A stretch of 64,000 nt of DNA from Harmonia axyridis (taxonomy: Eukaryota; Arthropoda; Insecta; Coleoptera; Coccinellidae): contig NC_059506.1 in the NCBI RefSeq assembly GCF_914767665.1, positions 17,957,825 through 18,021,824 on the forward strand, written 5' to 3'. Below, piece by piece: positions 46,601-52,726 of the stretch. Every line of letters starts with the position of its first letter. Within the stretch, counting starts at the first letter, position 1. The notes below the pieces were generated by a model that saw only the letters and a list, made by a program, of their open reading frames with translations, was not told the origin of the DNA and searched no databases. Both the position numbers and the translations under genes were made by a program.

Positions 46601-46679
46601 GGGCAGAGGCTATTGCTGAAGATTTCTTGCGATAAATTTCTTGAACATTCGACAGGACTTCAATCAGTGCATTTTTCAC
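22517..46679 (-). CDS. SMYD4-like gene (TPR-SET-MYND), 8 exons seen
   Basis: Eight exons joined by AG acceptors and GT donors keep one frame and give 1785 coding bases. In order: a TPR-type helical region (exons at 46508-46679 and 43928-44254), the start of SET (GRHVVCKGKIKTGDNLVVE), a MYND zinc finger inserted in SET (CCQHC...CPTC...FCQLSC...HKYEC), the SET core motif NHEC, the YGP and post-SET cysteines FDCQCPAC, and a C-terminal helical tail. N-terminal TPRs before SET are the SMYD4 arrangement. SMYD proteins are lysine methyltransferases or relatives; activity of this one is inferred. The start codon exon is missing. Introns of 2253, 8431, 616, 6821, 112, 2243 and 1902 bp hold most transposons of the central window. 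Confidence 0.85.
22769..23710 (-). mobile_element. 0.94-kb hAT-type element in intron 7
   Basis: Ends CAAGGGCGTAGA and ...AACGCCCTTG with G-run and C-run subterminal tracts. Flanking octamers TAAAGAAG and TATAGAAG match at seven of eight positions. Internal sequence near 23100-23280 is the reverse complement of parts of the element at 44476-46244 (around 45590-45800), so they are one family in opposite orientations. No transposase. Confidence 0.75.
24522..24728 (-). CDS. SMYD4-like exon: C-terminal helices
   Basis: Bounded by TATTTTCAG and GTGAGT. It encodes CPKQNIANVSSPNNDGQEYSNLNLMKFESPEKQLEECIEQYRLAQEKMNEMQPLESIEILKKALDVFH, a charged helical segment resembling the C-terminal TPR-like domain of SMYD proteins. 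Reading through the donor would stop at once, but the GT site and phase support splicing to the terminal exon. Confidence 0.88.
24729..25500. other. Intron 6 sequence, no feature
   Basis: Anonymous AT-rich intron sequence between the SMYD4-like exon at 24522-24728 and the mariner that starts near 25502. Confidence 0.4.
25497..25835 (-). pseudogene. Mariner transposase C-terminal remnant
   Basis: Encodes MKTMVKLHELGFELLLHPPYSPDPAPSDFFLFSDLKIMLAGKKFRANEEIIAETE..., the third catalytic aspartate region of DD34D mariner transposases (YSPDLAPSD in intact relatives; here the leucine is proline but the D is kept). The rest of the enzyme lies upstream in other frames. Confidence 0.8.
25502..26791 (-). 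mobile_element. Mariner copy 2 (full length, decayed)
   Basis: Terminal repeats AGGCCAATTGAAAAGTCCCC and its complement at 26770-26791 bound about 1.29 kb in intron 6. The minus strand keeps recognisable transposase: the helix-turn-helix N-terminus (about 26460-26230) and the C-terminal catalytic part with HPPYSPDPAPSDFFLF (about 25830-25500). Several frameshifts and stops separate them, so the copy is dead. It is the best length standard for copies 1 and 3. Confidence 0.85.
26972..27190 (-). CDS. SMYD4-like exon: SET end and post-SET
   Basis: Bounded by TTTTTCAG and GTGAGT. It encodes YFMGKNIVINAIRPIGDGELVAENYGPMFTKKPLVARKNFLNSRYWFDCQCPACVQNWP... The YGP motif and the cluster FDCQCPAC are the SET C-terminal and post-SET zinc residues. 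The exon remains in frame with both neighbours. Confidence 0.92.
27303..27504 (-). CDS. SMYD4-like exon: SET core
   Basis: Bounded by TATTTCAG and GTAGGG. It encodes VIPTEKEISIGEMLLFNLQMLQFNAHEIYEK...INNIGLGLYPTVALFNHECYPAVTR. LLQ.NAHEI and LFNHEC.P are signature motifs of the SMYD SET core (S-adenosylmethionine and substrate pocket). The third base of the final arginine codon comes from the next exon, 112 bp away. Confidence 0.92.
27505..28576. other. Intron 4, proximal part
   Basis: No exon is recognised. Two minus-strand frames (27731-27931 and 28015-28359) lack known motifs. A potential exon after TTTTCAG near 28118 would be out of phase with the SMYD4-like flanking exons, which already join in frame without it. 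Confidence 0.4.
29243..30496 (+). CDS. LINE ORF1 protein (zinc fingers)
   Basis: The 417-residue frame is open from start to stop. Residues about 40-87 form a PHD-like cysteine/histidine module (CRFCSKF...CKTEGCEIVVHNKC...FLCRRC). A basic and coiled middle follows. The C-terminus (from about residue 334) carries CCHC knuckles: CFKCWKFGHYRREC, CDLCPKCSGPHEIKNC and CCVNC. This is a nucleic-acid-binding ORF1 type found in several insect LINE clades, presumably packaging the element RNA. The stop overlaps the ORF2 start by 11 bases (ATGCAGAGTAG), suggesting coupled termination and re-initiation. Confidence 0.85.
   Translation: MAVDLSELLTNNISSSEQICMEVLTVMAGGSTSDTNDKKCRFCSKFAGSGDIKCKTEGCEIVVHNKCLDAICKVVYVDKNNFLCRRCIESSENTSGSCSRTQCIVLQKEVECLTREKILLEKYVSELEFSNKILKTSRDFQREVPRSVRLQADQCESEKSTYASAVKRSRDSHVLLVKTIDKNVNNIVIENEIKSKVNPSSAQALVLGTKRIKDGILISCGDNNSLEKLKSLIGSETKGVYNVTVPKKLRPRIMVYGVDSYAVGEPDFLEKVIHINNLNCSIEDIKFITKIKFKDKFNVVLEVAPLLFNDIIKRKFLYLGWSKCFVKEHFSFIRCFKCWKFGHYRRECKSECDLCPKCSGPHEIKNCDSNDICCVNCKFLNSRFNTAHDIGHSANSSICNYFLSHIGKLKSRIDYAE
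30486..33269 (+). CDS. LINE ORF2: endonuclease-reverse transcriptase
   Basis: 927 residues, uninterrupted. The N-terminal endonuclease shows HFNICSL (about residue 13), LTETWLN (about 41), VAGDINEN (about 148) and SDHRG (about 210), the expected catalytic N, E, D/N and D/H positions, with I where many relatives have F in GDFN. The reverse transcriptase shows DFRPIS, LLDFAKAFDTLDH (about 562), GVPQGSILGPLLF (about 620) and YCDDTQVH (about 650), so the catalytic DD is intact; C replaces the commoner A in YADD. A C-terminal region without visible RNase H follows. All key residues are present, so it may encode active enzyme. Confidence 0.92.
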   Translation: MQSRSRACLKIAHFNICSLFPKLDEFFDVITAERIDIICLTETWLNQNIPDESIFISGFRVFRCDRVARVGGGVGFYVRDSLSSRSVFVDFDLPDGVEHIWIELRLGKETLLLGSIYRKAACCISNLIHYLDDFLSMVSSRYEHVIVAGDINENQLIVSNFTDCIESYGLKQLIDEPTRITATSHTLLDVICSSRPELVIDSGVIDHSMSDHRGVFCKINLKKKINSPKLIRYRDFRNFVLQDFLSDLSGACFDDVLYIGDIDLKISNFCRCLTEIFDLHAPYVESRVSKPFAPWITPTVKSMMKLRNRALSRYKLTKNLADYRYYARLRNAVTSAVRREKFSFMSQARSQGSKFFWKSFKSLQVGSEMSVPENFVDPQQFNDYFRSVFSPPHVCPQTTSHYCSSKFDPNMEFSFRLATMEEVRSVISNLSSNALGIDGISARMLQLSVDVVLPHITHIINVCIESGYYPSVWKCSIVNPLPKIPDPKDLSDFRPISILPAMSKILEKVLFIQIYDYVSESGILTAHQSGFRRGYSTTTLLLNVADDILRSLDSGHASFLTLLDFAKAFDTLDHELLCAKLGYFGFDESSLRFFKSYLFGRYQCVKLRDAFSEYCLITSGVPQGSILGPLLFLIYIADMYKVVKFVDIYFYCDDTQVHLSFLPSSISMAVERLNEDLSRIEQYCRMNNLRINVKKCFYIPFFPRTFHAEVDVKIGVEKIPSSSCCRNLGIFFDCRLRFKEHVSMLLRNSFLALRYLYRQRQFLDFHSRKYLCETLVLSKLSYGLPVFYPCLDSVERYRLQKVQNSCCRYVLGLRKYDRGISNGINGLTWLRVENIFRLHMSILVHRILRTGIPPYLKARLVYRRDVHRVALRHGQRLMLPRFGSAMFQRSFTFNAVKLHNEMLISCRGSSLNSLRRELKNTLFLSQL
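33986..34325. other. Intron 4 sequence, no feature
   Basis: Anonymous sequence between the end of mariner copy 3 and the MYND exon. Nothing recognised. Confidence 0.4.
34326..34675 (-). CDS. SMYD4-like exon: MYND finger and SET linker
   Basis: Bounded by TTTCCAG and GTGAG. It begins LTAPVGCPTCSNVAFCQLSC followed by RDEALATYHKYEC, supplying the remaining MYND cysteines and the H-x3-C pair, and continues with a helical segment ending ...RCLQKVGYFGTENSS. The last base G completes a codon with the TG that opens the exon at 27504. Confidence 0.9.
34776..34856. repeat. Perfect hairpin, 35-bp arms, in intron 3
   Basis: Arms 34776-34810 and 34822-34856 are perfect reverse complements over all 35 bases, separated by an 11-base loop (GTAAGATTTAG). 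The arms are not part of a recognised element in this window. Possible origins are a template-switch event or a tiny foldback element. Confidence 0.9.
34949..35020 (+). repeat. 72-nt imperfect hairpin in intron 3
   Basis: The 5' arm starts GAGCCCTCGA and the 3' arm ends TCGAGGGCTC. Read as plus-strand RNA the arms pair over about 25 bases with one bulged G and two G-U wobbles, closing on a loop of about 19 nt. The size and shape resemble a microRNA precursor. On the minus (gene-sense) strand the wobbles become mismatches. A small foldback transposon is the main alternative. Confidence 0.55.
35292..35496 (-). CDS. SMYD4-like exon: SET start and MYND cysteines
   Basis: Bounded by TTTTTCAG and GTAAGCC. 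The exon encodes DIKISGKPNKSFPNASDTLIVKETPDLGRHVVCKGKIKTGDNLVVEAPYAACLIPEVFGTCCQHCFKR. GRHVV...GD.LV.E.P is the opening of a SET domain, and CCQHC holds the first zinc-binding pair of MYND. The MYND finger is split by the 616-bp intron that follows. Confidence 0.9.
37055..38578 (-). pseudogene. LINE ORF2 reverse transcriptase part
   Basis: 507-residue open portion. Motifs in order: NYRPISLITNLSKVFEKLL, FGFREKISTEDA, CLFIDLKKAFDTVSH, GIPQGTVLGPVLFNLY, IGYADDTVIFY (catalytic YADD intact) and a thumb/C-terminal region with YLGIYLDTHLKWDCHI. The enzyme core looks undamaged but is cut off from its endonuclease by frameshifts and by the inserted palindrome at 38635-38756. Confidence 0.85.
38635..38756. 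mobile_element. Small insertion with perfect 70-bp palindrome
   Basis: Inside the LINE ORF2, TTTTAGTGTTTG occurs at 38623-38634 and again at 38745-38756, a 12-bp target-type duplication. The inserted DNA holds a perfect palindrome at 38677-38746 (35 bp each side, no spacer; centre CCACAAAATTTTGTGG). The rest of the insert (38635-38676) is unique. The net gain of 122 bp shifts the frame. The class of element is unknown; a LINE-mobilised or foldback sequence is possible. Confidence 0.75.
39020..40102 (-). pseudogene. LINE ORF2 endonuclease part
   Basis: The frame begins MDQYIRDFRIDSIKTFTLNK. Endonuclease motifs are present: IIHNNIRSLNKN, LTETWQL, LFIGDININL, CIDHIF and SDITDHF. The frame should continue into the reverse transcriptase but shifts near 39150, after which the last about 40 residues are missense. 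The correct reading continues in the frames 39174-38869 and 38927-38757. Confidence 0.85.
40181..41095 (-). CDS. LINE ORF1 (coiled coil plus RRM-like)
   Basis: 304 residues, open from MDKPEVTIKDVYILIKEVNV. An N-terminal coiled coil (LSQRIERIEEVTNNLSTAIY... through LEGENKELKNLLSKIEKK) is followed by NNLIFYGILED... and INNIFRLGKR...RPILLSL, the core pattern of the L1-type ORF1 RNA-binding domain. The C-terminal third is basic and rich in K, S, T and P. This differs in kind from the zinc-finger ORF1 of the LINE at 29.2 kb, so the two LINEs belong to different clades. The likely role is an RNA chaperone in the retrotransposition complex. Confidence 0.8.
   Translation of the reverse strand: MDKPEVTIKDVYILIKEVNVNLSQRIERIEEVTNNLSTAIYAEVETVKTKVHYLEGENKELKNLLSKIEKKTVANNLIFYGILEDPEDLPENLEEKIRELVINKLKVSLEKTEINNIFRLGKRSNHTRPILLSLTTYLKKREILKNCSKLKGSKIFVSEELLKEELKERKILLEGLKEARNNSQKANIKGNKLIVEDKIYSVAEVKNTLRNPKDDFSNISTRETSSEPPTPSPKKYEIEEEIIIPTQPSQVETKLAEGSKYRNEERVGREKQKVQSYKTHQVSTNDTPKKSMAITRTLRTQKKQ
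41899..42470 (-). pseudogene. hAT (ZMYM1-like) transposase fragment
   Basis: The frame 42338-42099 encodes DAKSFAKAIDKFVSEKLHPEKCVGLGFNRCSMMSGKDGRVQAILRQKYTDGLFFHCASHNALNGL, matching the core of hAT transposases of the DUF4371/ZMYM1-like group (usually LVGQGYDGA..MSG...HC.AH.LNL). The catalytic D of YDGA is replaced (FNRC), so it is dead. CAAGGGCGTCACCAG at about 41900 followed by a G run looks like the element's end. Confidence 0.7.
42731..43927. other. Intron 2, distal part, no gene
   Basis: No recognised coding exon. The plus-strand frame at 42797-43102 is cysteine-rich near its start but has no recognised domain. Confidence 0.4.
43928..44254 (-). CDS. SMYD4-like exon: TPR region 2
   Basis: Bounded by CTTTCAG and GTGAGTT on the minus strand. 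It encodes GENKEVDAGNTLSLALFGRSKVLIDINRYDFALADIQMALKENLPDYLKGDAFFKLAICYKAVNEEKTANVAVRLAQKFL..., two or more TPR helical pairs. The phase on both sides fits its neighbours. Confidence 0.88.
44476..46244 (+). mobile_element. 1.77-kb hAT-type element in intron 1
   Basis: It starts CAAGGGCGTAGA and ends TCTACGTCCTTG, flanked by the perfect octamer TGTGTAAC at 44468-44475 and 46245-46252. G/C-run subterminal tracts occur at both ends. Internal blocks ending in ACAGGGTGTTCC (about 45007) and AACACCCTGT (about 45998) are inverted, indicating a nested TIR element. Two divergent copies of one segment (about 45180-45330 and 45590-45740) show internal duplication. No transposase frame. Confidence 0.8.
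46508..46679 (-). CDS. SMYD4-like exon: TPR region
   Basis: Minus-strand exon bounded by ...TTTTCAG and GTGAATA. It encodes VKNALIEVLSNVQEIY...EKNDLLKSLALYSQAV, ending in a TPR-like helix pair (A.LYSQAV is typical of SMYD4 N-terminal TPRs). It ends one base into a codon, matching the phase of the exon at 43928-44254. It has no initiator methionine, so at least one upstream exon exists. Confidence 0.8.
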
Positions 46680-46939
46680 CTGAAAATAAAAAAAATAATG
46701 ATATTTACTTTTAGTTAAAAATTATATGTATTATACTATGTGTATATTATCATGTATTGCGGGTAGCATTTTTCTGTTTCCTATGGGGCTAGCGCAACCA
46801 GTTGCTCTAATCCAGCCATACTCAACCTTTTTTCACCTCGGGCCGCATAATTGCTACTGTTCATTTTTGCGGGCCGCAGTAATTTACCTAGTTGTAAAAC
46901 TAGCTTTAGCCCGCGCGGTTTTCGTTTATCGCGCATAAT

Positions 46940-47107
46940 CAAAACTTTTTTTTTTTAATCGGTTACAAGTAGCCTCAGTCGTTTCCTAAGCACTAGTAGT
47001 TCCTGTCTGTGAACCAAATTTTATCAAAATCAATTCAGTGGTTTATGCGTCAAAGCGTAACAGACAGGCAGATTACGTTTTTTGCATTTGTAATATTAGT
47101 AGGGAAT
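46940..47107 (+). mobile_element. RTE-type LINE 3' end
   Basis: The sequence around ATCAATTCAGTGGTTTATGC, then GACAGGCAGATTACG and TTTGTAATATTAGTAGGGA, matches the characteristic 3' tail of RTE-clade LINEs and the SINEs they mobilise (CCGATTCAGTAGTTTTTGCGTGA...ATTTATAATATTAGTA pattern). No coding part remains. Confidence 0.65.
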
Positions 47108-47424
47108 GCGAAAATGAAAATATACAGGGTGTTAGGGAAAACAGGGGATACTATTGACGATTTTAAGAAAATTGGAATAATTTTCATTATCGCAATTTTT
47201 TATTTTGGTAGGTATCATTATTTCTAAACCCTTTTATTAGCATAATTCACGCAATAATGCTAATAAGAGGTTTTAACAATCATGGTACTGACCAGAAAAA
47301 AAACTACACAATAATATGGCAATTTAACCGTATAATCAGCTAAAAAAACGCACCCAAGAATCCATAGAAATGAAAACTACAAGAGCAAAAACGCGAGAAT
47401 ACTCGCTAAGAAGATTAGGTATAG

Positions 47425-48987
47425 TATGTACAGGGTGGGCAAATTTCGATGTTTTAGCACTACAACTTTTGAACCAGAGGAGATAGACAAAATCTGATAC
47501 CCACTTCTCGATCTCTTTTTCTGAGAAACTAAAAAGGGTAGTTTTCGTTTTTGGCCACCTTCTTTTGTTTTAGAGTTATAAGCGAAAATTGGAAAAATGG
47601 CGAAATCGAAAAACAGTTATATCTCCGCTAAAACTGATGATAGAGCTCTGAAATTAAAACATTATACTGGCACTTTTTTACGTAAAATTCAGTGGTGTGC
47701 TCGTATTTTCAAAAGGGTTTTTAATTACGAAGCTATGACCCAAAGTTATGTTTTTTAAATGGAAACACTAGATTTTTGTGCCATTTTCTGAAAGCTTGAT
47801 TTTTCCTGATTTCGAAAATATATAACATCGTATGATTCGGATCAATATAAATAATAGAAAATGGCCAAAAACCTCTTTTCACCTAAGAGTCTCAATATTT
47901 CTATGGTTTCAACTGTTGATGAACACAGAAAAATTGAGCTTTCTATAACAAGAGCAGTGTCCTTCCGTCAATCTGATTATTTCTATGCTTTTCACTCATT
48001 TCTACAAAATTCGAATCTAGATATGTTTTATAAATTTTTTATCTAAAAATTGATTTGGAAATAACGGAGAAACCACAAGATCGAATTTTTCAATCGAAAG
48101 AGTTGTATTGAGATGCATGTATCAGGAGATTATTTACATAGGTCTCCAGAATCAATACGCACAAGTACCAATCCATTTTAAACAGCATATGAAACAATGC
48201 ATATCTGATTGAACTCAACATTTCAATTACGAAGGGACAAACAAGAAATAATATTTAACCTAATAATGACAACAATTGCACAATGCACAGTCGACACCTC
48301 TTCTCGATATTTCAATAGATGAATATTTGAAACTGTGTTCAAGCTACCTAGGAAACTTTTTCCAAGTTCGTTTATCTTTTCGAAACTATTTGTATAAAAT
48401 AAATATAGCTTCGAATTTTGTAGAAATAAGTGAAAAGCATAGAAATACTCAGATTGACGGAAGGACACTGCTCTTGTTATAGGAAGGCTCATCAACAGTT
48501 GAAACCATAGAAATATTGAGACTCTTAAGTAAAAAAAGGTTTTTGACCATTTTCTGTTATTTATTTTGATACGAATCATACGATGTTATATATTTTTGAA
48601 ATCAGGAAAAATCAAGCTTTCAGAAAATGGCACAAAAATCTAGTGTTCCCATTTAAAAAAACATAACTTTGGGTCATAGCTTCGTAATTAAAAACCCTTT
48701 TGAAAATACGAGCACGCCACTGAATTCTACGTGAAAAAGTGCCTGTATAATGTTTTAATTTCAGAGCTCTATCATCAGTTTTAGCGGAGATAAAACTGTT
48801 TTTCGATTTCGCCATTTTTCCAATTTTTGCTTATAACTCCAAAACAAAAGAAGGTGGCCAAAAACGAAAACTACCCTTTTAAGTTTCTCAGAAAAAGAGA
48901 TCGAGAAGTGGGTATCAGATTTAGTCTATCTCCTCTGGTTCAAAAGTTGTAGTGCTAAAACATCGAAATTTTCCCACCCTGTACATA
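47425..48987. mobile_element. 1.56-kb foldback element with long arms
   Basis: The ends TATGTACAGGGTGGGCAAAT and its complement bound two inverted arms of about 600 bp or more (about 47425-48030 and 48400-48987) with high similarity. The centre is about 370 bp with no recognised motif. Termini and subterminal text match the short element at 3091-3370. No transposase, so it is non-autonomous. Confidence 0.85.
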
Positions 48988-49007
48988 AAGAATCCATTGT
49001 TTATAAC

Positions 49008-49915
49008 GGGTGTTTTTTTTCGAGGTATATAGCTTTAAGTTGGCATTACTGTTCAAGATGGCGAACGATTTAACAGCTGTTAAGTGAATTATTCTCAGTT
49101 TGGTTTGGCAATTCATCATGAATAGACTCACGCCTGAACAACGCTTGCAAATAGTGTAATTTCATTTCGAAAATAAGAGTTCTGTGAGGAATAGGTATCG
49201 CGCACTACGTCCATTTTATTTTGTTAAGCGATGAAGCGCACTTCTGCCGCATTTGGAGTGAAGCTAATCCTCAAGTGTATGTAGAAACACCGTTACATCC
49301 AGAAAAACTTACTGTTTGGTGCGCTTTATGGGCTGGTGGAATCATTGGTCCGTACTTCTTCAAAAACGATGATGGCCAGAACGTTACAGTCAATGGTGAT
49401 CGGTATAGAGCCGTGATTACTAATTTTTTCATTCCTGAATTGAACAACCATGATGTCCAGGACCTGTGGTTTCAACAAGACGGCGCAACATGTCACACAG
49501 CTCGGGCCACAATCGATTTATTGAAAGACAAGTTTGGTGACCGCCTAATTTCACGTTTTGGACCTGTGAGTTGGCCTCCAAGATCTTGTGATTTATCACC
49601 GCTAGACTACTTTCTGTGGGGCTATGTGAAGTCATTGGTCTATATACGGATAAGCCACAAACCCTTGACCATTTGGAAGACAACATTTGCCGTGTTATTG
49701 CTGATAAACGGCCACAAATGTTGGAAAAAGTCATCGAAAATTGGACGTCCAGATTGGACTACATCCGAGCCAGCCGTGGCAGTCATATGCCAGAAATCAT
49801 ATTTAAAATGTAATGCCACAAGATTATCTTGCGGATAAATAAAATTCATGTCAATCGAATAATCCATCGTTGTTTTATTGCAATTTAAAGTTCTATAGCT
49901 CTAAAAAAAACACCC
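49008..49915 (+). mobile_element. Decayed Tc1/mariner-type element
   Basis: Inverted ends GGGTGTTTTTTTTCGAGGTA and ...CTCTAAAAAAAACACCC. The N-terminus reads MNRLTPEQRLQIV (from 49119) and then hits a stop. Most of the DNA-binding part is deleted before catalytic-domain coding resumes near 49200. The element sits immediately next to the foldback at 47425-48987 within the larger hAT. Confidence 0.8.
49221..49813 (+). pseudogene. IS630/Tc1-mariner transposase, catalytic part
   Basis: Catalytic motifs LSDEAHF (first D), FQQDGATCHTA (second D) and RSCDLSPLDYFLWGYVK (third D) are visible. About 36 residues separate the second and third aspartates, more than the 34 of classical mariners, so this is a different family from copies 1-3. 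After WGYVKS (about 49635) a frameshift moves the reading to YTDKPQTLDHLEDNICRVIA...HMPEIIFKM, the normal C-terminus, ending near 49813. Confidence 0.85.
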
Positions 49916-50266
49916 TTTATTATGGATATAATGTTCTGTGTGTACGCAATAAGGGAGAAAACAAAGGTAAATGAGTGAATATTGACACCGTTATTTTTGC
50001 ATAATTTCGAAACGTCATTTGTGATACTATTGCGAAAAATGTAATACTGGACTAGGCTGTTACTCGGGCCGCATAAAAAGGGGCAGAGGGCCGCATGCGG
50101 CCCGCAGGCCGCACGTTGAGTATGGCTGCTCTAATCCATTAGGGAACAGAGACGCGCGAAACAATTTCGTTCCCTATGTGGTTAGCACAACCTATACACT
50201 AGTTGCCTACTCCGAACGCATGCATTAATTCATTTTGTGTGCATTGTATAATTGTAGTCAAGCCAT

Positions 50267-50887
50267 ATACAGGGTGTTTCCTAAACATGCGGAAAAAATT
50301 CAGGGGGTTGTTCCTTGGACTATTCTAAGAATATTTTGTCCTTTGATGATTTTTGAAAAACCTATTTGTTTCGAAGATATAGGGGAAACAAAATTTCAGA
50401 TAATAACATTTTATTATGAAAAATTACATGAAAATTCAACTCAACCTACAAAAACTGTTGAAAATGACCACCTCTAGCCAGCATACCAGCATCCAATCTT
50501 CTCCTCATTGACTGCCGAACCCTTTCAAAAACACCAGGATCATTTCTTATTAAGTTACACCCAGCAATGATCCGATTTCGCAAGTCTTCCACATTTTCTA
50601 CTGGAGTGGTATAAACTAATGATTTTTAGTCAAAAAACTGGCCGTTTTTAGTAATTGGAATGTTGTTAAACAAATTTAAAAATAAATTGTACCTACTTAG
50701 TAAACACAGTGCAGTACGCATTTTTATTTAAACTATTATTAATTTTAAAAATATGAAAAAAGTTGTTCGCCCTGTCTCTTCGAAACAAAGAGGTTTTTCA
50801 AAAATCATCCAAGGACAAAACATACTTAAAATAGTCCAAGGAACAACCCCCTGAATTTTTGCCGCATGTTTAGGAAACACCCTGTAT
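50267..50887. mobile_element. 0.62-kb TIR element with transposase scrap
   Basis: Ends TACAGGGTGTTTCCTAAACA and its complement. The inverted similarity runs about 130 bp inward on each side. The middle carries a recognisable transposase fragment on the minus strand, so this looks like an internally deleted derivative of an autonomous Tc1/mariner-type element. Confidence 0.8.
50446..50604 (-). pseudogene. Transposase C-terminal fragment
   Basis: The minus strand reads PVENVEDLRNRIIAGCNLI then RNDPGVFERVRQSMRRRLD and AGMLARGGHFQQFL followed by a stop at 50446. This is the C-terminal tail common in insect Tc1/mariner-like transposases (VR.SM.RRL.ACI...G.HFE.FL). The catalytic domain is absent. 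Confidence 0.75.
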
Positions 50888-51072
50888 AGGTGTCCATTCA
50901 ATTAGAAATCAATTGTCGTTTTGGAGACTTAGATCGGAGTTTGTGTTTTTTTAACCCTATATATGTCTTAATTGGAATTATTCTTGGACACATAATGAAT
51001 TTAAATTCAAAATAAATTGAAAATATTTATATATGAGGTGTCCCATTAAAAAAACCGCCATTTTATAATTTC

Positions 51073-52485
51073 TTACGTCACTATAGCATCGCCTGACTTG
51101 AATATCGGAGTTATATAACTTGATTTCCAGCGACTTGGGTATTTACCCGAATTTACAGAAAAATTGAACAAGAAACTTAAAGGCCCTGACAACACAGATC
51201 CACACTTCCTCAGAAATATCGATGAAATCTGATCTGGACCAGTGTCACTCTTTTCTGGTAGCGCGTTGAGAAGATCTAGAACTTCCACTTCGCAAAAATG
51301 GCAACTTTGAATATCAACGTTGTTATCAATTATCATGATATAATTCTCTCGATTCATCCGATTTTTCATCCGATTTTGATGTTATATAAATTTCAGAATA
51401 GTTATTTATAATACAATTGCAGAAGGCATTGATATTCTTCCACGAGTTCAAAATTCAAAAACGAGCCACGAAGTGGCGAGTTTTGGAATGAACGAGTGGT
51501 AGAATGAGCCTTCTGTACGAGTATTATACATTACTTTCTCTAATTCATTGCATTTTCATTGAAATTAATGAAATATTTCCATAAATATAATATAGTGATT
51601 TTTGCATTGAAAAATGTTGGTTGGCAGAACTGATTTCTTTAAGGCAAATTGATGTATTGACAGATACAGCCGTGGCGGAAAGTTCGGAGTACCAACATAG
51701 AATAATAAAATATAACCATGAAAACTGTGCGTTTCTGATATATTCTCGCACGATTTTGTTCTACAAGATGTGGAAGAATGAACGGAATAACCACAGAATT
51801 AGAGAAAAGTATTTTCTAAATAGATCCGCAATACCCGCCTCATTGTTCACTGTTTTATCACCCAAATACATATATTTAGGGAATCATTTTTGCGTTTCTT
51901 CATCATTTATGAATTTCTAAAAGTATTCGGGATCTGTGGATATCTCAAGTTCAAGCGATTCGATATATTTTTTATTACATATATCCGTTTCGACCTTACA
52001 TTCTTCTCTCAGTCTTTTGAACAATAAGTAATTATTTATGTTACCGGTTTGTTTGAATCTTTTATGAATCTGTTTCTTTTCAGAAATCAATTTTTTCAAC
52101 TCTCCTGAAAACCAACACGAAAAAGTAAAAACTTTTTTAACCTTTACAGGGACATATAATCTGATAGCTTTCAGAATAATTTCATAAAATTTACTCGTTC
52201 AACCTTCGATTTCTTTGTATGTTTGTAGATATGACCAGTCCACCTTCTCTAAATATAGTATAAGATTTTCGTAATCGGCATTTTTGAAATCATGAAAGGT
52301 ATGAACTGGCGTTGATACTTCTACAGCTGTTTCACTGAAAACAGAAAAATATAAAGCGGGATGATGTAAACCGCACGTTAACAGAATGTCATTTTCTTTT
52401 TCTAACCTGAGACTAGACTGAGACGCGAATATAAGGTCCAAAGAAACACCTCTAAAATTTTTTACGTGATTCATCCGATGCAGAT
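51073..52485 (-). pseudogene. LINE fragment (endonuclease end to RT start)
   Basis: Three frames continue one protein: 52474-52199 (FRGVSLDLIFAS... the end of the endonuclease), 52099 to about 51790 (linker, KKYIESLELEISTDPEYF... then FPKYMYLGDKTVNNEAGIADLFRKYF after a stop) and 51369-51073 (SGPLSFLFNFSVNSGKYPSRWKSSYITPIFKSGD, start of the reverse transcriptase). The 3' portion is missing beyond 51073. About 380 bp near 51407-51786 is foreign. Confidence 0.75.
51407..51528. repeat. Short hairpin MITE within LINE fragment
   Basis: Ends TATAATAC...CAGAAGGC and GCCTTCTG...GTATTATA form an imperfect stem of about 45 bp. A second small palindrome, CGAGCCACGAAGTGGCGAG, lies in the loop. Immediately beyond, CTTTCTCTAATTC (about 51532) is inverted at about 51796 (GAATTAGAGAAAAG), hinting at a second adjoining element. 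Confidence 0.55.
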
Positions 52486-52726
52486 TCAGAGTAGCTAACT
52501 ATAGCGTTTTCTGTTTATGCCCTGGTGCGCCCTCAGTGCGCACCTAGTTCACTGTTTCGACACTGGTTCTGGAAGTCGGTGCATCATTTCCAGTGCAAAT
52601 ATGGCGGATAACAATAAGATATTTACTTAATGTGCAGAGTTTTAAGAATCATCTTCATCTTCAAGTGATGATGAATTAGAATTTTTGACCGAAGAAAAAT
52701 TAAAAAATAAACCACGAATAGAGGGT

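Larger units (their letters stand above)
46813..50128. mobile_element. hAT element filled with nested insertions
   Basis: The ends are CAGCCATACTCAACCTTTTT and ...GTTGAGTATGGCTG, flanked by the perfect octamer CTCTAATC at 46805-46812 and 50129-50136. CAG...TCTCAACC-like ends are characteristic of Charlie-type hAT elements. Subterminal GGGCCGCA motifs occur at both ends. Little of its own interior remains: 46940-47107 is an RTE-like tail, 47425-48987 a foldback element and 49008-49915 a Tc1/mariner-type element. Confidence 0.85.

Noticed and set aside
46726..46938. Hydrophobic small protein
   Set aside because: The frame crosses the target duplication and the CAGCCATACTCAACC end of a hAT element, so it is accidental.
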